Positions 35,989 through 44,846 are shown, numbered from the stretch's first letter. The stretch: DNA of 64,000 bases from Paludibacter sp. (GCA_031292575.1 JARLGX010000023.1:1-64000), one strand, 5' to 3'. Program-made: numbers and translations. Notes: a model not told the origin generated them from the letters alone.

Positions 35989-36983
35989 TTGTAATAGATG
36001 ATATTTTTAAAGACTCATTAAAAGATTTTACTTTTATTGATTTATTTGCAGGTATAGGAGGTTTTCATTTAGCATTAAATTCATTTGGTGCAAAATGTGT
36101 TTTTGCTTCTGAGTGGGATAAACATTCAGCTGAAACATACGAAATCAATTTCAATATGAAGCCACATGGAGACATTACTTTAATTGATGAAAAGGAAATA
36201 CCACAACATGATATTTTATGTGGTGGCTTCCCTTGTCAAGCCTTCTCTATATCTGGTAAACAAAAAGGCTTTGAAGATACAAGAGGAACATTATTTTTTG
36301 ATATTGCAAGAATAATAAATCATCATAATCCTAAATTTCTATTTTTAGAAAATGTAAAGAACCTTTCCAAACATGACAATGGTAAAACTCTTAATACAAT
36401 TATTGAAACTTTAAATGAATTAAATTATCAAGTAGAATATAAAGTGTTAAATGCTAGTCATTATGGTCTTCCTCAAAATAGAGAAAGAATTTATATTATT
36501 GGAATTAGAAAAGATTTAAATTTTTTGAAATTTAAATTTCCAAAACCAAAAAATTTTCAAGTTAGTTTATTAGATATTCTCGAAGAGAATCCTATTAATA
36601 CTAAAATCGTTATTAGAGATGATATAAAATTCTATAAGAAAATTGATGAATTTGATTTGTTTGGTAATAAAAATACTTTTAATAAACCATTACAAATAGG
36701 CAAAGTAAATAAAGGTGGTCAAGGTGAAAGAATTTACCATACACATGGTCACTCAATTACATTATCAGCTTATGGTGGTGGTGTTGGTGCAAAAACTGGA
36801 TTATATTATGTTGATGGTAAAGTAAGGAAATTGTCTCCTAGAGAATGTGCAAGAGTGCAAGGTTTTCCTGAAAGCTTTGTAATTAACAAATCTGCATCGC
36901 AGTGTTATAAACAATTTGGTAATAGTGTTTCAATAAATGTTTTGCAATATATAACAGAAGAAATTTTTAAAACAATAATTTAA
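35985..36983 (+). CDS. DNA cytosine-5 methyltransferase, M.HhaI-like (GCGC)
   Basis: Type II 5-methylcytosine methyltransferase of 332 aa. Motifs in order: I FIDLFAGIGGFHLAL (about 17-31), IV GGFPCQAFS with the catalytic Cys near 83, VI ENVKN (about 122), VIII QNRERIYIIGI (about 163), a target recognition region at about 190-255, then GGQGERIYHTHGHSITLSAY, PRECARVQGFP and QFGNSVSINVLQYI (IX-X). The TRD-flanking segments are strongly like M.HhaI, which methylates GCGC. With the HinP1I-like nuclease one base downstream, GCGC is the predicted target. Confidence 0.93.
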   Translation: MIVIDDIFKDSLKDFTFIDLFAGIGGFHLALNSFGAKCVFASEWDKHSAETYEINFNMKPHGDITLIDEKEIPQHDILCGGFPCQAFSISGKQKGFEDTRGTLFFDIARIINHHNPKFLFLENVKNLSKHDNGKTLNTIIETLNELNYQVEYKVLNASHYGLPQNRERIYIIGIRKDLNFLKFKFPKPKNFQVSLLDILEENPINTKIVIRDDIKFYKKIDEFDLFGNKNTFNKPLQIGKVNKGGQGERIYHTHGHSITLSAYGGGVGAKTGLYYVDGKVRKLSPRECARVQGFPESFVINKSASQCYKQFGNSVSINVLQYITEEIFKTII

Positions 36984-36984
36984 T

Positions 36985-37731
36985 ATGACAAATGAACAAC
37001 TCTTGGGATCACAAACAGCAAGAAATGGCTTCCTAAATGAAGATGACATCGTTGAAAAATTCAATAATTGGAAAACAGATGAAGTTGCACAGAAATGGTT
37101 AATTATAATGCAATATGATTTAGAAGATATTGAATATGTTAGGGCAGTTAAACTGCATGGTTATAAAACAGATGTTCAAGCACAAGTTACAATCAAATTA
37201 AAAAATGCTATTGATGTTCAAAATTTACAAGTCAAATTAGTTAGTAATCTTAGAGGTTTCAATCAAATTGATAAAAGATGGGTTGAAAAATATGTTATTA
37301 TGTGGGAAATACCGGATGAAATTACTTCAATTTTAAAAAGATATACCGGACAAACAAAACCAAGCATAAATAATTCAAAAGATAAAAGAAGAATGTTTGC
37401 AAATGAATTTTCAAATATTGAACAAGAAAATATACTTCAATGGATTAATGCAAATAAATCTTTAATAGTATCAGATATATTAAAAGGTAGAGGACAATTT
37501 TCAGCTGAATGGATGTTAGTTGCTCAAAAAATTCAAAAAAATTCTCGTTGGATATTGAAACCAATGAATTTTTGTCTTAATCATTTTGGTAATGGTAACG
37601 TAGTTATAACTGAAAGAGGTACTTTTAAAATTGGTAGAATTACTATGCAACGTAAAGGGGGTGACGGCGGTAGAGATACTGCTAACATGTTGCAATTTAA
37701 AATAAATCCAGCTGAACTTTTTGATTTTTAA
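36985..37731 (+). CDS. Type II restriction endonuclease, HinP1I-like (predicted GCGC)
   Basis: 248-aa nuclease closely resembling HinP1I over its whole length as I remember that protein: GSQTARNGFLNEDDIVEKF, VQNLQVKLVSNLRGFNQIDK, NSKDKRRMFANEFS, ILKGRGQFSAEWMLVAQK and IQRKGG-type TMQRKGGDGGRDTANMLQFK. The catalytic PD-QxK set of HinP1I (Asp, then Gln-Val-Lys) is present as D63 and Q82-V-K84. It should cut unmethylated GCGC (HinP1I cuts G^CGC). It starts one base after the methyltransferase stop, so the two are co-expressed. The family assignment comes from recalled sequence, not a search. Confidence 0.9.
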   Translation: MTNEQLLGSQTARNGFLNEDDIVEKFNNWKTDEVAQKWLIIMQYDLEDIEYVRAVKLHGYKTDVQAQVTIKLKNAIDVQNLQVKLVSNLRGFNQIDKRWVEKYVIMWEIPDEITSILKRYTGQTKPSINNSKDKRRMFANEFSNIEQENILQWINANKSLIVSDILKGRGQFSAEWMLVAQKIQKNSRWILKPMNFCLNHFGNGNVVITERGTFKIGRITMQRKGGDGGRDTANMLQFKINPAELFDF

Positions 37732-37732
37732 T

Positions 37733-37764
37733 TTTGGAGAATTCAAATTTTATTTGTATATTTG
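37733..37764 (+). promoter_or_regulatory. Bacteroidetes-type promoter
   Basis: TTTG (37733-37736) and TATATTTG (37757-37764) with a 20-bp spacer, 24 bp before the start of the 37788 gene: a near-consensus -33/-7 pair. Confidence 0.7.
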
Positions 37765-37787
37765 CCTATCATTCAAACATATAAATC

Positions 37788-38069
37788 ATGAAAGCAGCAG
37801 ATAGTTATGTAACACGAAATCTCTTTAATGAAGAGGTTTTCGATTTAATTCTGGAATACCTAGACAACAATGTAACATTTACAGAAGAAGGTGTTGCTGT
37901 AAATCCTAAAACAAAAGAAATAAAACTTATTTCCCCAAAAGAATTAGGTTCAAATTGGGAATTTTATCCGATTGCTCAATTTATTCGTAAGAATGAAGCG
38001 GGCACAGCTTTAGAACCCGATGTCGATGCTACTTTAGATTTAGCCGACAAATACTTTTTTCTAAGATGA
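37788..38069 (+). CDS. Small hypothetical protein of the island
   Basis: 93-aa protein I do not recognise, preceded by a near-consensus promoter. It is slightly acidic and has no signal peptide. Its middle part (FYPIAQFIRKNEAGTALEPD) gives no family hint. With the next gene, 12 bp downstream, it forms a small operon after the restriction nuclease. Confidence 0.65.
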   Translation: MKAADSYVTRNLFNEEVFDLILEYLDNNVTFTEEGVAVNPKTKEIKLISPKELGSNWEFYPIAQFIRKNEAGTALEPDVDATLDLADKYFFLR

Positions 38070-38081
38070 TAATAAAATAAT

Positions 38082-38348
38082 ATGACTATGTTACTAAATA
38101 TGCTGGGTAAACCTGTAACTACAGTACATAAAATCTGTATTTCTAATTACATAAAAGACAAATTTATTACAACAATGCCTTCTTTGCAGTGGACAGATAA
38201 TTTTAACTTAGCATGTTGTTTTGATAATGAACTAGAAGTTCATGAATTTGCCGATAGAAATGCTGTACAAAATATTATAGGTGATGAATTAGAATTATAC
38301 ATTTGGTCTGATACAAGAAAATCAATTTATGAAACTGTAGAATTATAA
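38082..38348 (+). CDS. Small hypothetical protein of the island
   Basis: 88-aa unknown protein, with its start 12 bp after the previous stop and its end 9 bp before the endonuclease I gene. Segments such as WTDNFNLACCFDNELEVHEF and ELYIWSDTRKSIYE suggest a small mixed alpha/beta protein. Nothing supports a function. Confidence 0.6.
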   Translation: MTMLLNMLGKPVTTVHKICISNYIKDKFITTMPSLQWTDNFNLACCFDNELEVHEFADRNAVQNIIGDELELYIWSDTRKSIYETVEL

Positions 38349-38357
38349 GATTATTTA

Positions 38358-39458
38358 ATGAAAAGAATTTCCTTATTTTTTTCTCTATTAATCACTTTTT
38401 CCACTTTTGCTGTAATCCCCACGGGTTACTACATAACGCTTGTAGGCAAACAAACAGCAGCCATTAAAACAGAGTTGCACAATATTATTTGTAAGGACAC
38501 GACACACTATTTGGGCTATGGTTCTGGTACTGGCAACACATGGCAAGGTTTCTATTCAACCGACAGGAATACAACAAATAATCTTGTAATTGATATGTAT
38601 TCTGATTCGTTGCGTTATTTCCCTTCGAATTATGTTACGTTAGGTTATCCTGGCTTTGGCATGGCTATTCAAATTGAACATTCTGTTCCAAAAAGTTGGT
38701 GGGGATGTGATATAAATCACCCCGATTGTCCTGCTAAAGATTTGAACAATTTATATCCTTCAGATGGTACAACAAACAACCATAAAAGCAATCACCCGTT
38801 GGGAGTAGTGTCATCAATCTCATACACTAATAGTGTATCTAAAATCGGTACAGGAACTAACTTCGGATATTCTGGTACTTTCTTTGAACCGGCAGACCAA
38901 TACAAAGGCGATTTTGCCCGTACCTATTTTTACATGGCAACAGCATATGAACATTACACCCGGAAATGGGATGCAACTATCACCGAAAGCATGATGGAGG
39001 CTGACACTTACCCAACCTTGAAACCGTGGGCAATCCAATTACTCTTACAATGGAACAGACAAGACCCTGTTAGTCAAAAAGAACTTACAAGGGTTGAAAA
39101 TGTCTATGCCATTCAAAAAAACCGTAATCCATTTATTGACCACCCTGAACTAATTGAATATATTTGGGGAAATCTAAAAGATACACCTTATCAGATTTCG
39201 ACAGATTTACAGCAAATAATTGAAAAACCGTTCAATATAAAATTCAATAAAAGTGAAGATTGCTTCATTGTCGAATCAAAAGTAAACGATTCAATTGCTT
39301 ATACAATTTTCTCAACAAATGGAATAAAAGTCTGTCAGGGTGTAAATTCAACAAATACTCAAATAATAATTCCAAAGCTAAATACTGGCGTTTATATCTT
39401 TGAAATTACCTCACAAAACAAAACTTTCAAGCAAGTGTTGAAAATTATTCACAATTAG
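38358..39458 (+). CDS. Secreted endonuclease I with type IX sorting domain
   Basis: 366-aa extracellular nuclease. A signal peptide (MKRISLFFSLLITFSTFAV) is followed by an endonuclease I/EndA-type domain (about 25-275) with the beta-beta-alpha metal active site EHSVPKSWWG (His) and DLNNLYPSDGTTNNHKSNHP (Asn). The last about 75 residues form a type IX C-terminal domain (YTIFSTNGIKVCQG to GVYIFEITSQNKTFKQVLKI). It should degrade extracellular DNA or RNA, for nutrition or against incoming DNA. Finding it as island cargo beside a restriction system is unusual. A bidirectional terminator follows at 39529-39560. Confidence 0.9.
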   Translation: MKRISLFFSLLITFSTFAVIPTGYYITLVGKQTAAIKTELHNIICKDTTHYLGYGSGTGNTWQGFYSTDRNTTNNLVIDMYSDSLRYFPSNYVTLGYPGFGMAIQIEHSVPKSWWGCDINHPDCPAKDLNNLYPSDGTTNNHKSNHPLGVVSSISYTNSVSKIGTGTNFGYSGTFFEPADQYKGDFARTYFYMATAYEHYTRKWDATITESMMEADTYPTLKPWAIQLLLQWNRQDPVSQKELTRVENVYAIQKNRNPFIDHPELIEYIWGNLKDTPYQISTDLQQIIEKPFNIKFNKSEDCFIVESKVNDSIAYTIFSTNGIKVCQGVNSTNTQIIIPKLNTGVYIFEITSQNKTFKQVLKIIHN

Positions 39459-39528
39459 AAACAAAATACTATATTTGCACTCAACTATATTGTTTACTGA
39501 CAAACATAGTTTAGGTTAAGGTTAATTA

Positions 39529-39560
39529 AACAGCCCACTTCGTGAGAAATGGGCTGTTTC
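39529..39560. terminator. Bidirectional terminator with GTGA tetraloop
   Basis: AACAGCCCACTTC GTGA GAAATGGGCTGTT pairs with one internal mismatch. It lies between the convergent endonuclease I and umuC genes and has the same loop as the hairpin at 8025-8052. Confidence 0.85.
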
Positions 39561-40823
39561 TTATTCTGCTTTTACTACCAAAATATCCTTGATATTAGTT
39601 GAGTAACAAGGCGATAGTTTTTCATTTTTCAATTTCCACTTTCTATCAAATCCCTGTGCCGCAATCTTTACTTTCTGTCTTCCATACGAAGCATTAAGTT
39701 TATCAATTACCCCCATAACTTTATTATACTTTGTTCGGTCACGGGTATCAAACATATCAGCTTGCAACGGTCTTTCTGGGCTTATCTCACTTACTATTAC
39801 CCCGGCTTTTTTATATTGATAACCCTCTCTGAAGATTGATTGTAAACCTCTTATTGCATAATCAATTAATTCAGTACTATCATTACTTGAAACTGATAAT
39901 TGCATTGCTATCTGATTATAATATTGAGGTTGATTAGTCGCAAATGGATTGGTATGAATAAATACAATAACAACAGCAGCAGTAGATTTTTGAGCTCTCA
40001 ACTTTTCAGCACAGCCGGCAGTAAAATTCGCTACAGCTTCCGATATTGGTTCAATAGTCGTTAGCTTTTCACCAAAACTTCGAGAAGTACAGATTGTTTT
40101 CTTTGACTTGGGCGATTCTGTTTCAATACAAGGTGTGCCACGCAATTCAAGCCACGTTCTTTCCCCTACAACGCCCATTTGTTGCTTAACCCAACCTTTG
40201 CTTCGCTGTGTGAAATCCCATGCGGTATTCACACTATAATATTCAAGTTTCTTTGTGTATTGTCTGCCTATGCCCCAAACGTCACCAATCTTTGTTAGTT
40301 TAAGTGCTTTCTCACGTTTATCGTCAGTATCAATTATACAAACACCTTTGTAAGCCTTATACTTTTTAGCAAACTTATTAGCAACCTTTGCAAGTGTTTT
40401 AGTTGGTGCTATACCAAGGCTAACAGGTATTCCGGTATTTCGTATTACAGTTTGAACCAACTTCCCACCCAACTCACTCAGATTGATATTTTCAAATCCA
40501 TTGAGCAAAAGAAATGCTTCGTCAATTGAATAGATTTCCATTTCAGGCACAAAAGCACCAATAGTTGTCATTACCCTATTAGACATATCACCATACAAAA
40601 CATAATTGGAAGAAAATACAGCCACCTGATTACTTTCAATCAATTCCTTTAATTTGAATGCAGGTTCGCCCATTGGTATACCCAGGGCTTTTGCTTCTGC
40701 AGAACGTGCAATAACACAGCCGTCATTGTTGGATAAAACAACGATAGCTTTGCCATTAAGTGAGGGTTGAAATACCCTTTCACAGGAAGCATAAAAGTTA
40801 TTGCAATCAATTAAGCCGTACAT
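39561..40823 (-). CDS. umuC: Error-prone Y-family DNA polymerase UmuC
   Basis: 420-aa catalytic subunit of DNA polymerase V, for translesion synthesis. Fingers/palm motifs: [18 protein letters not shown] (first metal Asp), [18 protein letters not shown], and the catalytic acidic pair in [11 protein letters not shown] (about 103). The little-finger and UmuC C-terminal region follow ([32 protein letters not shown]). The start codon directly abuts the umuD stop, so they form one operon. Expected to be DNA-damage inducible, though no LexA site could be proven. Confidence 0.96.
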   Translation of the reverse strand: MYGLIDCNNFYASCERVFQPSLNGKAIVVLSNNDGCVIARSAEAKALGIPMGEPAFKLKELIESNQVAVFSSNYVLYGDMSNRVMTTIGAFVPEMEIYSIDEAFLLLNGFENINLSELGGKLVQTVIRNTGIPVSLGIAPTKTLAKVANKFAKKYKAYKGVCIIDTDDKREKALKLTKIGDVWGIGRQYTKKLEYYSVNTAWDFTQRSKGWVKQQMGVVGERTWLELRGTPCIETESPKSKKTICTSRSFGEKLTTIEPISEAVANFTAGCAEKLRAQKSTAAVVIVFIHTNPFATNQPQYYNQIAMQLSVSSNDSTELIDYAIRGLQSIFREGYQYKKAGVIVSEISPERPLQADMFDTRDRTKYNKVMGVIDKLNASYGRQKVKIAAQGFDRKWKLKNEKLSPCYSTNIKDILVVKAE

Positions 40824-41282
40824 TTATCTTTTGTGGTTTTTAATAGAATACGTTACTATGCCCCAAATACAGAAATTATTTTCCTCAGTTACTTTTATTG
40901 GCTCAAATTTAGGGTTTGCAGGTATAAGATAAACTATGTCAGTTTCAAACTTAATATATTTCAAAGTAAATTCACCGTCAATAAAACAAACAGCCGTATC
41001 ACCGTCTTTAGGTTCAAGACTTTTATCAATAACCAAAATATCACCGTCCATAATACCAGCGTCCTGCATTGATGTTCCTTTTACACGAGCATAAAAAGTA
41101 CTTGACGGATTAGTGATTAATTCAGTATTAAGGTCAATTTTCAAGTCAATATAATCTTGTGCCGGGCTTGGAAACCCTGCGGCAATACCACCGTCAATAA
41201 ATGGTAGTTCAACATGTGAACTTGTATTGGCGGTATAAAAGTCAAGGTTAGTTGAATTAGCTATTTTTCTGATATGCTGCAT
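40824..41282 (-). CDS. umuD: UmuD-type self-cleaving S24 protein
   Basis: 152-aa S24 peptidase family protein that becomes UmuD' after RecA-stimulated self-cleavage. The cleavage site is Ala35-Gly36 in GGIAAGFPSPAQ. The catalytic dyad is Ser71 in RVKGTSMQDAGI and Lys108 in FTLKYIKF, with the conserved MDGDILVID between them. Length is normal for UmuD, and there is no N-terminal HTH, which separates it from LexA and phage repressors. It is first in the umuDC operon and divergent from the SRAP gene. Confidence 0.94.
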   Translation of the reverse strand: MQHIRKIANSTNLDFYTANTSSHVELPFIDGGIAAGFPSPAQDYIDLKIDLNTELITNPSSTFYARVKGTSMQDAGIMDGDILVIDKSLEPKDGDTAVCFIDGEFTLKYIKFETDIVYLIPANPKFEPIKVTEENNFCIWGIVTYSIKNHKR

Positions 41283-41333
41283 ATTATTTTTCTTATTCAG
41301 TTTAAAGTTAGGGGTTACAAAGTAAGCTATTTT

Positions 41334-41359
41334 GTTCTATAAATTTCATATATTTGAAC
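41334..41359. promoter_or_regulatory. Candidate operator shared by umuDC and the SRAP gene
   Basis: GTTC N18 GAAC in the 153-bp divergent intergenic region. The spacing and symmetry would suit a LexA-like dimer, but the Bacteroidetes LexA box is variable and I cannot confirm it. Confidence 0.3.
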
Positions 41360-41435
41360 CAATAATATATTTCGACTGTTGATTTAATAGTTTGAAATTT
41401 TCTCGAATAACTAAATCACTAATTTATAAAACAGT

Positions 41436-42191
41436 ATGTGTTTTACAGTCGCCATTGTCCGTGAAGGTGTATTAATGACAGCAGAGCAATATTACAATAG
41501 TCTTCCTGCAAAAATCAGAAAGAAAAAAAAGAATCCAATTGAACCGGAAATCCCTAACCTTTACATGGTCAGTGGTTTTGCACACCCTAAATTGCCAGTT
41601 ATTACAGATAATGACTTTGTACTCAAAGAATGGGGGCTTATACCTTCATGGGCAAAATCAAAAGAGGATGCATTTGAATTGCGGGATAAAACTTTAAATG
41701 CAAAGGGGGAAACTATTTACGAAAAGCCTTCATTCAGTCAAAATATACTTTCTCGAAGATGCCTATTACCCGTAAGTGGTTTTTTTGAATGGCGTGATTT
41801 CAACAGCAATAAATATCCTTATTTTATAGAGCCGACAAATGACCCCGGATTTTTATTAGGGTCTATATTTGATACTTGGTTGGACAAATCTACCGGTGAG
41901 GTTTATGATACTTTCAGCATTGTTACAACGGCAGCAAATCCACTAATGGAAATGATCCATAACGTAAAAAAACGAATGCCATTGATTTTAGATGTGGAAT
42001 CTGCTGACAAATGGCTCAATCCGTTATCAACTCCTGAACAAATAAAGTCGCTCATTCTACCTTATGATGAGATAAACATGAAAGCACATACCATTTCAAA
42101 AGTAGCAGGTAACTTAAAAGTCAATCGAAATTATAGTGAGATACTTGAACCTGTAGATTACCCTGAACTGAATCAACAATCACTGTTTTAA
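41436..42191 (+). CDS. SOS response-associated peptidase (SRAP, YedK/HMCES-like)
   Basis: 251-aa SRAP protein. These proteins form a stable thiazolidine crosslink with abasic sites in single-stranded DNA through Cys2, shielding the lesion. The N terminus MCFTVAIVREG exposes Cys2. Other family signatures are EWGLIPSWAK, NAKGETIYEKPSF, RRCLLPVSGFFEWRD (active-site Glu) and VTTAANPLMEMIHNVKKRMP (conserved His). It is transcribed divergently from umuDC, giving an SOS-type DNA-damage cluster on the island. Confidence 0.95.
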   Translation: MCFTVAIVREGVLMTAEQYYNSLPAKIRKKKKNPIEPEIPNLYMVSGFAHPKLPVITDNDFVLKEWGLIPSWAKSKEDAFELRDKTLNAKGETIYEKPSFSQNILSRRCLLPVSGFFEWRDFNSNKYPYFIEPTNDPGFLLGSIFDTWLDKSTGEVYDTFSIVTTAANPLMEMIHNVKKRMPLILDVESADKWLNPLSTPEQIKSLILPYDEINMKAHTISKVAGNLKVNRNYSEILEPVDYPELNQQSLF

Positions 42192-42218
42192 TAGAATTGC
42201 AAATTTATCAATTTACGG

Positions 42219-42890
42219 ATGGAAATAATAGAAATTGCGAAAATCGTTGAATACAACGCTTCAAGAGTGATTGAAAATATCACTTCTGAACTAATTGAAC
42301 CATACCTTTATATACAAAATGAATATAAAAATACCAATGTTTCAACGGATGAAACATTCCAAAATATCTTTTGTAAATACTATCAAATAAATATTGAACA
42401 ATTAGGGCAAGAATATATAACCAATTACTTCAAGAATCTCGAAAAGTTTAAAAACCCCGATAAAATTGATGTTGAGGAAATATGTGTCGCATTATCCTAT
42501 ACTAAAGATTCAAACGGAAAATATCAAGTTATAAATTATGAATATGTTTCGTGCTTTCTCAACTTGCTAAATAATCAGTACACTATCTGGCATAAGGAAT
42601 TTTTAAAAATGTTTGGTATTCCTCAGCCATATTTTTTAGACACAGGCAAGGAAATACGATATTTTGAACTTTCTTTCATTCAAATTTATAAAGAGTTTAC
42701 TGAAATAGTCAGATTGAATTTAGTAACTAACTCTTTGAGGTTGTTTGATGAAAAGTACCCGGATGTAAAATTTTCTATTGAAAAAAAGTTAGAGTTTTTG
42801 TTTTTGGCATTTGATAGAATTAATTTTCTTGAGGTATCATTCCCTGAAGAAGACAAAATCCTTGATGAAGATGCTTTCTCAGTTAATTAG
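42219..42890 (+). CDS. Hypothetical protein after the SRAP gene
   Basis: 223-aa protein that I cannot assign. It starts 27 bp after the SRAP stop, so it is probably co-transcribed. It is acidic, mostly helical by appearance, with no signal peptide or membrane segment, and contains IVRLNLVTNSLRLFDEKYPD and EKKLEFLFLAFDRINFLE. Function unknown. Confidence 0.65.
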   Translation: MEIIEIAKIVEYNASRVIENITSELIEPYLYIQNEYKNTNVSTDETFQNIFCKYYQINIEQLGQEYITNYFKNLEKFKNPDKIDVEEICVALSYTKDSNGKYQVINYEYVSCFLNLLNNQYTIWHKEFLKMFGIPQPYFLDTGKEIRYFELSFIQIYKEFTEIVRLNLVTNSLRLFDEKYPDVKFSIEKKLEFLFLAFDRINFLEVSFPEEDKILDEDAFSVN

Positions 42891-43174
42891 AAAATACTTT
42901 TAAATCAATAGAATACAAAGCGGTCAGGTTTCACCTGAAAGTAAATTACGGGCAGCTACACAGGGCAATCCCCAGCCGCCAAAAATCCCCACCATTCGTA
43001 CCTCATGGCTTGCACGGTCTTTTTGTCGGCTTCCGCACAATCCACGCTTCGTTGTTTTTTTCTGTCACACTTTTTGCAATCAACCCTTCTTTCACAGTGA
43101 TGTTTTTACAAAACCACTGTTTCAATCCACCCACAAGAAGCAAAAAAGATGCGCCAGAAAAACAACAACTCAAA

Positions 43175-43261
43175 GCTATTATACATAACATGTAGTTATA
43201 TTCGAGCCCCCGCCTTCGGCGATTAATAGGGGCTAAATATAACCTAATTATGTATAATAGC
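43175..43261. repeat. Nested palindrome 1
   Basis: Outer 14-bp perfect arms GCTATTATACATAA / TTATGTATAATAGC, then GTTATAT/ATATAAC, AGCCCC/GGGGCT and an inner CGCC TTC GGCG. Confidence 0.8.
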
Positions 43262-43334
43262 CGCACAAAATCAACGCTCTCCCGCTTCGCTGCCCGAAAG
43301 TCCTCAAGAATTCCCCGCCGCCCTTTCATCGGTT

Positions 43335-43688
43335 GCAGTATCAAAAAATAGTTAGTGTTTTATTTCCATGTGCTTGCGGTAGGTTCATTCACTTCACTCA
43401 TTCCGTTTCGGTGGACGCTGTTCGTGCCTCACTACGCGTCCACCCTTCACTACATTGCGTTCAGTTCATTTCACCCACCTCAGCACCCCGCAGCATAGGT
43501 GGTTTAGGCGTTCCATTTCACAATCCACGCTGTCATTCCATTTCGCTTAACGCCTGTTATCCTCCCTAAATAATCCAAACGCACAGCCAGTAAAGCTCCA
43601 TTTCATTCCCCAACCATTGTTCATTCCAAGCCTAAACCACCCAAGCCCTTTTCCAACGCACTTTTAATGGTCTATTTTTTGATACTGC
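43335..43688. repeat. Large inverted-repeat element A
   Basis: Bounded by perfect 17-bp arms GCAGTATCAAAAAATAG / CTATTTTTTGATACTGC. Inside are GTGCTTGCGGTA, a hairpin CCACCT/AGGTGG around 43475-43502, the 12-bp pair GGTGGTTTAGGC / GCCTAAACCACC and AGGCGTT/AACGCCT. Its layout is shared with 43815-44114. Confidence 0.7.
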
Positions 43689-43814
43689 GAAGAGTCTACC
43701 CCATGAAACGCCTAAAGGCAGAGCGGTAAGTTTATTACACCTAATCGGTGAGTTGTTCAGGCGTACCGCCTATATAAAAAAGCCACAATAAAACCCCACC
43801 ACCCATTAGTTGTG

Positions 43815-44114
43815 CAGAAAATAAACAGATACCATTTTGTTTATCAATGTGCTTGCGGTAAGTGCATTCATTCCGGCTACATATCGTTCCGGGAACTACG
43901 TTCATTTCGCAATACTCATTCACTTCGATTCCCTACACTTTATTACGCCTTCATTTTATGCATTCACCTCAGCACCGCACGGCTTAGGTGGCTTAGTCGT
44001 TCCATTCGACATTCCGGTATTTATTATATTTTTTGTTGTCGGATGTTTCATTGCACGCCTAATCCACCCAAGCCATTTTCCAACCCTGCCAAAATGATAC
44101 CTGTTTATTTTCTG
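43815..44114. repeat. Large inverted-repeat element B, diverged copy of element A
   Basis: Arms CAGAAAATAAACAGATACCA (continuing TTTTG) and the complementary CAAAATGATACCTGTTTATT (continuing TTCTG) match at 23 of 25 positions. It shares with element A the segments GTGCTTGCGGTA, CACCTCAGCACC...AGGTGG and CCACCCAAGCC...TTTTCCAAC in the same order, although the terminal arms themselves differ. Confidence 0.7.
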
Positions 44115-44230
44115 CGACGAGTTAGCCCCATTTAAGACTAAGCCCCTGCGGGTGAGCGGAATCTATATAATATTTCCCGACAAAAAATAAAAAGAATAGC
44201 AAAGATAAGTCGGCTTACACATATCCACGC

Positions 44231-44328
44231 TATAGGCAGTAAAGGTCAAGCCCTTCGGGTTTTTGGCATAATCTCCACACCTCGCTTCGCTTCGGGTAGT
44301 ATTTTGCCAAAAAACCTTGACAGCCTAT
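44231..44328. repeat. Nested palindrome 2
   Basis: Outer ATAGGC/GCCTAT and AAGGTCAAG / CCTTGAC-type arms, plus an inner GGTTTTTGGCA / TGCCAAAAAACC, around a GCTTCGCTTCGG loop. Confidence 0.6.
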
Positions 44329-44498
44329 CCAGCCGCCTTAATTGAAAGCTATCTTTTTCTTTTTTTTCTTGTTTTTTTTCTTTCTCTTTTCTGGGGGTAA
44401 AAATTATTATGGGTTAGGTTTGTGTTTTTTTGAGGTTGGTTCGTTCTTGAGCAGCTTTTGTACAATTTCGGAGCTTCAATATAATGTGAATTACAACT

Positions 44499-44713
44499 GG
44501 CGGTAAGCCGGGAATAACTTTTTAGAGTTTATTTTTTCAATTGAATAAAAGTTATTTCCCGTCTTCCCGAATGATGGCTGCAAATCTCAAAACTTATGCA
44601 GATAATCAAAATTGCTTTATTTACTTTTGGCGGAAAAACGAGAAAAACTTTTTTCGGGCTCGATGCCACTGCCCCAAAAGTTTTTTCCCGTTTTCCGAGT
44701 GATGGGTGCAAAT
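44499..44713. repeat. Pair of homologous hairpins with covarying stems
   Basis: Copy 1 (44499-44585) has GGGAATAACTTTT / AAAAGTTATTTCCC; copy 2 (44629-44713) has GAGAAAAACTTTT / AAAAGTTTTTTCCC. Both start with TGGCGG and end in CCGANTGATGGNTGCAAAT. The change of TAAC/GTTA to AAAC/GTTT preserves pairing. Confidence 0.65.
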
Positions 44714-44737
44714 AATCACCTTAGCAAGTCATAGATA

Positions 44738-44778
44738 AGCCCACCATAAGTCCACCATAAGCCCACCATAAGCCCACC
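44738..44778. repeat. 11-bp tandem repeats
   Basis: AGCCCACCATA is repeated 3.7 times with one base change. The period is close to one helical turn, as in iterons or protein-binding arrays. Confidence 0.8.
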
Positions 44779-44812
44779 CGTTATGTAAAAAGCATATTTC
44801 ATAATATGTATC

Positions 44813-44846
44813 AAAAAAAAAGGAGCGTTCCATTTTGGAACACTCC
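44813..44846 (-). terminator. Terminator of the 44877-45683 gene
   Basis: Read on the minus strand: GGAGTGTTCC AAAAT GGAACGCTCC followed by a run of eight or more T. Confidence 0.88.

Noticed and set aside
43175-43261. Another attC site (ACATAAC...ATTATGT arms)
   Set aside because: The right core has A in place of the essential G, there is no neighbouring paired core, and the island has its own integrase in tRNA-Pro.
43010-44135. Several 60-110-aa frames in the structured region
   Set aside because: They are on both strands, have low-complexity His/Ser/Phe-rich composition and coincide with the inverted repeats.
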